From contig JAJXYM010000193.1 of the NCBI GenBank assembly GCA_021780585.1, forward strand, positions 1 to 33,091: a stretch of 33,091 nt of DNA, read 5' to 3'. Below, in pieces: positions 27,324 to 33,091 of the stretch. Position numbers and translations under genes: made by a program. Position 1 is the stretch's first letter. Every line of letters begins with the position of its first letter. The notes under the pieces were generated by a model. The model did no database searches. It was given only the letters and a program-made list of their open reading frames with translations, and had not been told where the DNA came from. This DNA comes from Deltaproteobacteria bacterium (GTDB lineage: Bacteria > Desulfobacterota > Binatia > Binatales > Binataceae).

Positions 27324-27381
27324 GCCAATCCGTGGCGGTTGGCAACTCCGCATCGTCCCGCGCCGGCGCGTGAAATTCGTT

Positions 27382-27411
27382 TTGACGCGGACCGCCGCAC
27401 AGTCGTATTAG
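27382..27411 (+). promoter_or_regulatory. Candidate sigma-70 promoter for the alcohol dehydrogenase operon
   Basis: TTGACG (27382-27387) and TATTAG (27406-27411) are 18 bp apart, 25 bp upstream of the ATG at 27436, with GGAGG between. It follows the terminator, so a new transcription unit probably starts here. Confidence 0.5.
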
Positions 27412-27435
27412 TTATCGGCGGAGGCGCGGTATCAG

Positions 27436-28455
27436 ATGAAGGCAATCGCCAAAACTCGGCCCGAACATGGCGTCGAAATTGTTGACGTGCCGGTGCCCAA
27501 GCCCGGTCCCGGCGAACTGCTGGTCAAGGTTGCGGCCTGCGGCATCTGCGGCTCGGACCTGCATATCTACCTGTGGGAGCTGGGCGCGGAGCGGGCGCTG
27601 CCGTCGATGCCCGCCGTGATCGGCCATGAGCCGGCCGGCGAAGTCGTCGAAGTCGGCGCCGGCGTGAGCGGCTTCAAACCCGGCGACCATGTCGCGCTCG
27701 ATCCCTTCGGGCCGTGCGGGCGATGCGCCGCGTGCCTGTCGGGGCGCTACAATTTTTGCCATACGCCCGGCCGGCTCGGCGGCGCCTTTGCCGAATATTG
27801 TATTGCGCCCGTGCAAAATTCCTGGCTCGTGCCGAAGACCATGGACTTCGAGCAGGCCGCCCTGCTCGAACCGTTCGCGACCGGCCTGCACGCGATCGAG
27901 GAGTCCTCGCTCAAGGCCGGCGACAGCGCGGTGATCGAAGGGCCCGGCCCGATCGGCCTGTGCACGGCGATCGCGGCGCGCGCGCTCGGCGTCACGTCGA
28001 TCGTTATCACCGGCCTTGCGGCCGACGCCGAACGGCTCGCGCTCGCCCGCGAGATGGGCTTCCAGACGGTCTGCGCCTCGGATCGCGACTGGACCGATCA
28101 GGTGCGCGCGCTCGTGCCGCCGCATGGCGCGGACGCGGTTTTCGACGCGGCCGGTTTCCTCGATTCCGTGCGCCATCTGGTGAAGCGCGGCGGCGAGGTG
28201 GTGCAGCTCGGATGGCCGGCGCGGGACCTGCCGGCGGCTGAATTGCGCGCGTTGTTCTTTCACGGCGCGAAAATCATCCCGTCGCGCGTGCGCGTGCCCG
28301 AAACCTGGCGGCGCGCGGTCGCGATGGCCGCGGCGGGCGCGGTCGATCTGAAACCGATGGTCACGCATCGTTTCGACCTCGACCACGGCGTCGAGGCGTT
28401 CGAGCTGTTGCACAACCGCAAGGGAGTCAAGGCGCTGATTCTGCCGCGGCTCTGA
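27436..28455 (+). CDS. Zinc-dependent alcohol dehydrogenase, threonine 3-dehydrogenase-like
   Basis: 339 residues, medium-chain family. The catalytic zinc site is ACGICGSDLH (C38) with GHE (H64, E65). The structural zinc cysteines are C94, C97, C100 and C108. The NAD domain has VIEGPGPIGLCTAIAARALG. The N-terminus (MKAIAKTRPEHGVEIVDVPV) and ligand spacing resemble L-threonine 3-dehydrogenase, but sorbitol or other secondary alcohol dehydrogenases share them. No 2-amino-3-ketobutyrate ligase gene is adjacent, so threonine is not secured as the substrate. Confidence 0.9.
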   Translation: MKAIAKTRPEHGVEIVDVPVPKPGPGELLVKVAACGICGSDLHIYLWELGAERALPSMPAVIGHEPAGEVVEVGAGVSGFKPGDHVALDPFGPCGRCAACLSGRYNFCHTPGRLGGAFAEYCIAPVQNSWLVPKTMDFEQAALLEPFATGLHAIEESSLKAGDSAVIEGPGPIGLCTAIAARALGVTSIVITGLAADAERLALAREMGFQTVCASDRDWTDQVRALVPPHGADAVFDAAGFLDSVRHLVKRGGEVVQLGWPARDLPAAELRALFFHGAKIIPSRVRVPETWRRAVAMAAAGAVDLKPMVTHRFDLDHGVEAFELLHNRKGVKALILPRL

Positions 28456-28517
28456 TCGCGGCGCGCGATCGCGCCGCCGGCAAAATCTCCGCGGTTACAT
28501 CATCGAGGTGAACTGAC

Positions 28518-29636
28518 ATGCGAAATGGCTACAAAATCGTCGATACCGATTCCCATATGATGGAGCCGGAATGGCTCTGGGAACGCTATATCGAGGACGC
28601 CTACAAATCGCAGGCGCCGAAAGTCGGGCGCGCTCCGGTCTCGAATCGCCGCACCTTCCTGGTCGAAGGCGATTCCTTCGTGCGCGAAAAAGGTAAATAT
28701 CCGATGGCCGCGCCGGCGTTCCTCGAAGCCGTGAAAAAGGCCATGCAGCGTTTCGAGAAGGCGAGCAAAAGCGGTTTCAGCGCGCAGAGCCGGCTCGCAG
28801 ACATGGACGAGCAGGGCGTCGACGTGCAGATTATCTACCCCACCGTCGCCGGCCAGATGCTCGGCCGCGATTTCCACGACACCAAACTGTTGGCCGCCTG
28901 CACCCGCGCCTACAATAACTGGGCCGCCGATTACGCCGCCGCCGCGCCGGAGCGCCTGCGATGGGCCGCGGCGCTGCCGATGCAGGACGTTGAAGAAGCG
29001 ATGAAGGAGGCCCATCGCACCGCCAAAATGGGATGCGTCAGTTACTACATGCGCCCGAACCCGGTCGGCGGCCGTTCGCTGTGGGACGACGCGCTGCTGC
29101 CGCTGTGGAGCGAGATCGAGCAGATCGGCAAGCCGATTTCGACTCATGAGTCGGCGTCGTCGTCGGTGCCGGGCTTCGGCGATCGGATGGACACTCACGT
29201 CAGCGGCCACATTTTGTCGCATCCGTTCGAGGCGATGGCCGCGATGGCGGGCCTGATCTGGTACGGCGTGTTCGAGAAATTCCCGAACCTCAAGGTGATT
29301 CATGTCGAGGCCGACGGCGGCTGGGTGCCCTACTGGCTGCAGCGCATGGAGCAGCATTGGGACTTCAGCGGCAACGCCGAACACGAGTATCTCACCAAGC
29401 GGCCGACTGAGTATTTCAAGCGTAACGTATGCGTCGCCTTCCGCGGCGACGAGCCGACCATGAAGGCGGCGATCGAGATGGTCGGGGCCGACAATTTCAC
29501 CTGGGACACCGACTATCCGCATCCCGACGGCACCTATCCGTGGGGGATCGAGTCGATGCTCAAGCAGCCGATTTCCGACGAGGCGCGCCGCAAGATCTTC
29601 TGGGACAACGCCGCGCGCACCTTCAACCTGAACTGA
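28518..29636 (+). CDS. Amidohydrolase-2 family metal-dependent hydrolase/decarboxylase
   Basis: 372 residues with a TIM-barrel amidohydrolase pattern. The first metal motif is DTDSHMMEP (D11, H13). Later come STHESASSSVPGFG, IHVEADGGWVPYWL and DTDYPHPDGTYP, which carry the remaining His, Glu and Asp ligands. This is the group related to ACMSD and gamma-resorcylate decarboxylase; members often act on ring-cleavage products or aromatic acids. A GAGGTG precedes the ATG. The gene lies 62 bp after the alcohol dehydrogenase and 88 bp before the acyl-CoA dehydrogenase, consistent with a catabolic operon. Exact reaction unknown. Confidence 0.88.
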   Translation: MRNGYKIVDTDSHMMEPEWLWERYIEDAYKSQAPKVGRAPVSNRRTFLVEGDSFVREKGKYPMAAPAFLEAVKKAMQRFEKASKSGFSAQSRLADMDEQGVDVQIIYPTVAGQMLGRDFHDTKLLAACTRAYNNWAADYAAAAPERLRWAAALPMQDVEEAMKEAHRTAKMGCVSYYMRPNPVGGRSLWDDALLPLWSEIEQIGKPISTHESASSSVPGFGDRMDTHVSGHILSHPFEAMAAMAGLIWYGVFEKFPNLKVIHVEADGGWVPYWLQRMEQHWDFSGNAEHEYLTKRPTEYFKRNVCVAFRGDEPTMKAAIEMVGADNFTWDTDYPHPDGTYPWGIESMLKQPISDEARRKIFWDNAARTFNLN

Positions 29637-29643
29637 CTATTCG

Positions 29644-29683
29644 CGGCGGCCGATCGGTTGGTGCGCGACCGGATCGGCCGCCG
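29644..29683. repeat. Perfect 12-bp inverted repeat between amidohydrolase and acyl-CoA dehydrogenase genes
   Basis: CGGCGGCCGATC (29644-29655) and GATCGGCCGCCG (29672-29683) pair exactly around a 16-nt loop. There is no T-run, so it is more likely an mRNA-processing or partial-attenuation stem within an operon, or an operator, than a full terminator. Confidence 0.5.
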
Positions 29684-29724
29684 TAAACGAACCCGCTAAC
29701 GGCGGCGCGCAGAGGCGCTTCACG

Positions 29725-30915
29725 ATGGATTTCGAATACACGCCAGAACAGGAAGCGTTCCGCGTCAAGGTGCGCGCCTGGCTGAAGGATAACTTCCCGC
29801 CCGAACTCGCGATCGACGATCCGATGGACGAGCGGATCGCGCCCAACCGCGAGATTTTCGAAAAACGGCGCGCATGGCAGCGGAAGCTGGCGGACGCCGG
29901 ATGGGTCGGACTGTCGTGGCCGAAGGAATACGGCGGCGGCTCCGCGAATCTGATGGAGCAGATCATTTTCGACGACGAGTATTTCCGCGCCCGCGCTCCC
30001 GTCCTGCCCGGCTACTCCGGCGTCAGCCTGCTGGGTCCCACGCTGATGCAATGGGGAACCGAGGAGCAGAAGAAAAAATATCTGCCGCGCATCCTGCCCG
30101 CCGCGGACGTTTGGTGTCAGGGCTATTCCGAACCCGGAGCCGGTTCCGATCTCGCCGGCCTCAAGACGCGCGCCGAACTCAAGGGCGATTACTTCATTAT
30201 CAATGGCCAGAAGGTCTGGACCTCCGGCGCGCAATACGCGGACAAGATGTTCCTGCTGGCGCGCACCGATCCCGACGCGCCCAAGCACAAGGGCATCAGC
30301 TATCTGATTATCGACGACATGGGCTCGCCGGGAATCGAGGTGCGGCCGCTGGTCACGATGAGCGGGCATCATCATTTCAACGAAGTCTTTTTCGATAACG
30401 TGCAGATCCCGAAGGAGAATATCGTCGGGCCGCTCAACGAGGGCTGGAAGGTCGCCGTCACCACGCTTGCCTTCGAGCGCGGAATCGCGGGCGGCGGCGG
30501 CCATTCGGCGCAGGTTCGGCGCCTGGCCGATCTGGCGCGGCGCGTTGAAATTGGCGGGCGCCCGGCGTGGGATCACGAATGGGTGCGCCAGGACCTCGCG
30601 CAGTTCCTGATCGAATGCGAAGCGGCGAAATATACCCGCCTGCGTTCGCTGACCCGCCGCCTCAGGGGATTGCCGCCCGGGCCGGAGGGTTCGACGCTCA
30701 AGCTGGTCGGTTCGGAACTGGGGGTGAGAATCGCGCGCTTCGCCAGCGAACTGCTCGGCCCCTACGCGATCCTGGGCGAGCCGACGCCGCTCGTGCCTGA
30801 CGCGCCGCGCTGGCAGAGCCGGCTGCTGAGCTCGCGCCAATACACGATCGCGGGCGGCACCAGCGAAATCCAGCGCAATATCCTGGGCGAGCGGCAACTC
30901 GGATTGCCCAAATAG
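29725..30915 (+). CDS. Acyl-CoA dehydrogenase
   Basis: 396 residues. N-terminal helical domain (MDFEYTPEQEAFRVKVRAWL), flavin segment YSEPGAGSDLAGL (~134-146), NGQKVWTSGAQ (~160-170) and C-terminal GGTSEIQRNIL. The medium-chain catalytic Glu position is Gly, while a Glu in LAFERGIAGG (E251) aligns with the isovaleryl-type base. The protein resembles the FadE-like dehydrogenases used on sterol-side-chain, branched or aromatic acyl-CoAs. It is the last gene of the plus-strand catabolic run and ends at a clear terminator. Confidence 0.94.
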   Translation: MDFEYTPEQEAFRVKVRAWLKDNFPPELAIDDPMDERIAPNREIFEKRRAWQRKLADAGWVGLSWPKEYGGGSANLMEQIIFDDEYFRARAPVLPGYSGVSLLGPTLMQWGTEEQKKKYLPRILPAADVWCQGYSEPGAGSDLAGLKTRAELKGDYFIINGQKVWTSGAQYADKMFLLARTDPDAPKHKGISYLIIDDMGSPGIEVRPLVTMSGHHHFNEVFFDNVQIPKENIVGPLNEGWKVAVTTLAFERGIAGGGGHSAQVRRLADLARRVEIGGRPAWDHEWVRQDLAQFLIECEAAKYTRLRSLTRRLRGLPPGPEGSTLKLVGSELGVRIARFASELLGPYAILGEPTPLVPDAPRWQSRLLSSRQYTIAGGTSEIQRNILGERQLGLPK

Positions 30916-30940
30916 CGCGCCCCGCCAATCGCGAGATCAC

Positions 30941-30988
30941 AACGGCCGCCGCGACTCGATCGCGCCGCGCCGGCCGTTGCCATTTTTT
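30941..30988 (+). terminator. Intrinsic terminator after the acyl-CoA dehydrogenase gene
   Basis: AACGGCCG (30941-30948) and CGGCCGTT (30971-30978) are perfect complements, followed by GCCATTTTTT. It lies 25 bp after the stop codon. Confidence 0.75.
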
Positions 30989-31016
30989 CGCCGGTTGGCT
31001 CCGGCCCTGACTGGCC

Positions 31017-31604
31017 TTATGGGTCGCGTTGGCGTTCGCGCGTGCTCCACGGACGGGCGTTAACCTGCGAGGCCACGCGCGCCGCCGCCGACGGCGGCAG
31101 CGGCTTGACGATCACCTCGCCGATCATCTCGTCCGCTTCGTGCGACCAGCAGAAATAACGGTACTCGCCGGGCTGGGTGAACGTATGCCGATAGCTTCCA
31201 CCCGGCATCACGTTGCCCGAACTGAACGGTTTGACGCCGGCCGGCAGGGCGACGTCGCCGGGACGGTCCGCCTTGGCGGGATCATCGACCACCGAATGGC
31301 CAACGTCGCCCGTGTTGCGCCATTCGACCGTCTGGCCAACGGTGATATCGATGGTGTCGGGCGAGTACATCGGCGAGTCGTCCTGCATCGTGACGATCGC
31401 GGTCGGGCCGGAAACCGAAGTCGCGAGCGCCGACGCCGGCTGAATCGAGGCGCTCTGGCGCGCATCGGCGTCGGCGAGCGGATCCGCTCGCCCGGTCGAG
31501 GGCGAGAGCAAAAACGGCGTCACCGCGAGCAAGGCGAGGGTGAACCACCCCAGCCGCGCACAAACTCCGGGTCCCCGGTCGGAATTGGTCGCGAATTCGG
31601 GCAC
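31017..31604 (-). CDS. Exported cupredoxin (plastocyanin-like blue copper protein)
   Basis: 195 residues from GTG 31604. A hydrophobic N-terminal segment (~18-35) acts as signal or anchor, a variable linker runs to ~65, and a cupredoxin fold follows. Type-1 copper ligands are H103 (GHSVVDD), C152, H155 and M160 in FCWSHEADEM, spaced C-x2-H-x4-M as in plastocyanin. It is probably a periplasmic one-electron carrier. A -10-like box lies about 10 nt before the GTG, so this start would give a nearly leaderless message. The next gene downstream on this strand belongs to the other transcript direction. Confidence 0.9.
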   Translation of the reverse strand: MPEFATNSDRGPGVCARLGWFTLALLAVTPFLLSPSTGRADPLADADARQSASIQPASALATSVSGPTAIVTMQDDSPMYSPDTIDITVGQTVEWRNTGDVGHSVVDDPAKADRPGDVALPAGVKPFSSGNVMPGGSYRHTFTQPGEYRYFCWSHEADEMIGEVIVKPLPPSAAARVASQVNARPWSTRERQRDP

Positions 31605-31614
31605 AAGTGAGGCA

Positions 31615-31643
31615 ACTATGCAAAATCAGCGCCCCGTGTGCAA
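31615..31643 (-). promoter_or_regulatory. Candidate sigma-70 promoter of the cupredoxin gene
   Basis: The minus strand reads TTGCAC (31643-31638), a 17-bp spacer, then CATAGT (31620-31615) with a TG upstream-type extension (TTTTG). The expected start falls near 31608, only ~4 nt before the GTG. Confidence 0.5.
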
Positions 31644-31705
31644 TCGATCGTTCATGTTCCCGCAATAATAGCCGCAAGTCCGCGGAAATGCGCGATTTTT
31701 CGCGG

Positions 31706-31725
31706 CCGGACGCAGCCCTGTCCGG
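31706..31725. repeat. Hairpin CCGGAC / GTCCGG between gatB and the cupredoxin gene
   Basis: A perfect 6-bp stem with an 8-nt loop, 73 bp downstream of the gatB stop. It might end the gatB transcript, but no T-run follows on the minus strand. Confidence 0.3.
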
Positions 31726-31797
31726 CGTGCGGCGGAGGTTGCGCCGATGCGTCCGTGTCGCCGTTATGCTACCGCGTTCGCCCGATATCGTCGTCGC

Positions 31798-33091
31798 TCA
31801 GGCGCTGAGCTTGCGCTTGAGGATTTCGTTGACGACCTTCGGATTCGCCTTGCCGCCAGTCGCCTTCATCACCAGGCCGACGAAAAAGCCGAAGAGCTTG
31901 TCGCGTCCGGCGCGGTATTCGGCGACCTTGGCCGTTTCGGCGGCGATCACGCGATCGCACGCCGCGCCGATCGCGGCTTCGTCCGACACCTGCGCCAGGC
32001 CGAGCTCGGCCACCGTCGCCGTCGCGCCTTTGCCCGACTTGCACATCGCGGCGAACGCGGTCTTTGCCGCATTGAGGCTGATCGCCCCCTCCTCGACCAT
32101 GCGTAGCAGTGCGCCCGATTCGGTCGCGGGCGGCGCCGCCGCGGCGATCGGCTGGCCGCTTTCGTTGACCACCCGAAGCGCCTCGGTCATCACCCAGTTG
32201 GCGGCGGTACGATAATTTTTCAGGCCGGCCGCGACGATCGTTTCGAAGTAGGCGGCGAAGTCGCGGTCCTGGGTGAGCACCGCGGCTTCGTAGGCGGTCA
32301 GGCCGAGGCTTTTGACGAAGCGCGCCCGCTGGTCGGCGGGCAACTCCGGCATCGCGGTCTTGATCGCCTCGATCAGGTCGGGCGTGACTCGCAGCGGCGG
32401 CAGGTCGGGTTCGGGAAAATAGCGATAGTCGTTGGCGAATTCCTTCGAGCGCATCGGGCGCGTCTGTTCGCGCACGGGGTCCCACAGATGGGTCTCCGGA
32501 GCGACGCGGCCGCCGGCTTCGAGAATTTCGATCTGGCGCTCGACTTCGTGCGCGATCGCCTTTTCGACGAAGCGGAACGAGTTGAGATTCTTGATTTCAG
32601 TCTTGACGCCGAATTCCGTCACGCCCTTTTTGCGCACCGAGACGTTGACGTCGCAGCGCAGACCGCCTTCCTCCATTTTGCCGTCGGAGGCCTCGATATA
32701 GCGCAGGATCGAGCGCAATTCGCGCAGATAGGCGCCGGCTTCGTCGGCGGAGCGGAGATCCGGCTCGCTGACGATTTCGACCAGCGGCACGCCCGAGCGG
32801 TTGAAGTCGACCAGACTGGCGTCCGCCTCATGGATATTCTTGCCGGCGTCCTCTTCCATATGGATTCGCGTCAGGCGGATCCGGCGCGGCTCGGCGTCGT
32901 CGCGTTCGGCCGGCAACTCGATATAGCCGCCCTTGCATAGCGGCGACTCGTACTGGCTGATTTGATAGCCCTTGGGCAAATCGGGATAAAAATAGCTCTT
33001 GCGATCGAAAATCGACTCGCGGGCGATTTCGCAATGAGCCGCCAGGCCGGCGCGGATCGCCAATTCGACCGCATGCCGATTCAGCACCGGC
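31798..33091 (-). CDS. gatB: Asp-tRNA(Asn)/Glu-tRNA(Gln) amidotransferase subunit B (5' end cut by window)
   Basis: 430 visible residues; complete GatB is ~475-480, so about 50 N-terminal residues lie beyond the right edge. The visible part starts at the PVLNRHAVELAIRAGL segment. Signatures include SYFYPDLPKGYQISQY, DFNRSGVPLVEIVSEPD, GGLRCDVNVSV, KTEIKNLNSFRFVEKAI, RSKEFANDYRYFPEPDLPPL and the YqeY/GatB tail domain at the C-terminus. In the GatCAB complex it binds the misacylated tRNA and ATP to make Gln-tRNA or Asn-tRNA. gatC and gatA would be expected upstream but are not in the window. Confidence 0.97.
   Translation of the reverse strand, partial: PVLNRHAVELAIRAGLAAHCEIARESIFDRKSYFYPDLPKGYQISQYESPLCKGGYIELPAERDDAEPRRIRLTRIHMEEDAGKNIHEADASLVDFNRSGVPLVEIVSEPDLRSADEAGAYLRELRSILRYIEASDGKMEEGGLRCDVNVSVRKKGVTEFGVKTEIKNLNSFRFVEKAIAHEVERQIEILEAGGRVAPETHLWDPVREQTRPMRSKEFANDYRYFPEPDLPPLRVTPDLIEAIKTAMPELPADQRARFVKSLGLTAYEAAVLTQDRDFAAYFETIVAAGLKNYRTAANWVMTEALRVVNESGQPIAAAAPPATESGALLRMVEEGAISLNAAKTAFAAMCKSGKGATATVAELGLAQVSDEAAIGAACDRVIAAETAKVAEYRAGRDKLFGFFVGLVMKATGGKANPKVVNEILKRKLSA

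Overview
This 33.1-kb, GC-rich window (roughly two-thirds G+C) is a dense bacterial chromosome segment with no rRNA, tRNA, CRISPR array or transposase that I can see. The mix of genes suggests a Gram-negative, deltaproteobacteria-like, free-living heterotroph. That mix includes sigma-54 activators, a complete Kdp potassium pump, SBBP-repeat and sedolisin secreted proteins, an HTH-citrate synthase, an LLM-class F420-type oxidoreductase, and CoA-transferase, amidohydrolase and acyl-CoA dehydrogenase catabolic genes. Candidatus Binatota is my best guess, but this is inference from gene content and was not tested.

Layout. (1) 1-4593: two convergent genes for exported proteins, an SBBP-repeat beta-propeller cut by the left edge and a sedolisin (S53) peptidase; both end in an ASH/choice-of-anchor-D-type tail. 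(2) 5029-6438: an ExeA-like AAA ATPase with one membrane segment and a LysM domain, followed by a terminator. (3) 6670-18355, all on the minus strand: a sigma-54-type promoter, a 27-residue membrane ORF, kdpF, kdpA, kdpB, kdpC, a KdpD-like protein reduced to its cytoplasmic sensor half, a separate histidine kinase and an NtrC-class activator. A further histidine kinase and a lipoprotein lie downstream. (4) 18444-21240: an acyl-CoA dehydrogenase (minus) diverging from a quinone oxidoreductase and a small cytochrome c (plus). (5) 21289-22590: an HTH-citrate synthase (minus). (6) 22859-30915: seven plus-strand genes (LLM oxidoreductase, inositol-phosphate synthase, SnoaL-like protein, AMACR-type racemase, zinc alcohol dehydrogenase, amidohydrolase, acyl-CoA dehydrogenase). 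(7) 31017-33091: a cupredoxin and gatB, cut by the right edge (minus).

The most interesting region is the potassium operon. The usual KdpD/KdpE pair is replaced. The KdpD sensor half stands alone, the kinase has a different two-TM/HAMP/PAS architecture, and the regulator is a REC-AAA-Fis sigma-54 activator instead of an OmpR-family KdpE. A good -24/-12 element with exact GG-N10-GC spacing sits directly in front of the operon, so promoter type and regulator type agree. The predicted transcript would start about 3 nt before the first ATG. The small ORF and kdpF were found by translating the minus strand by hand.

The plus-strand genes in region 6 and the acyl-CoA dehydrogenase in region 4 look like fatty-acyl or branched/aromatic acid breakdown. 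Substrates cannot be read from the sequence.
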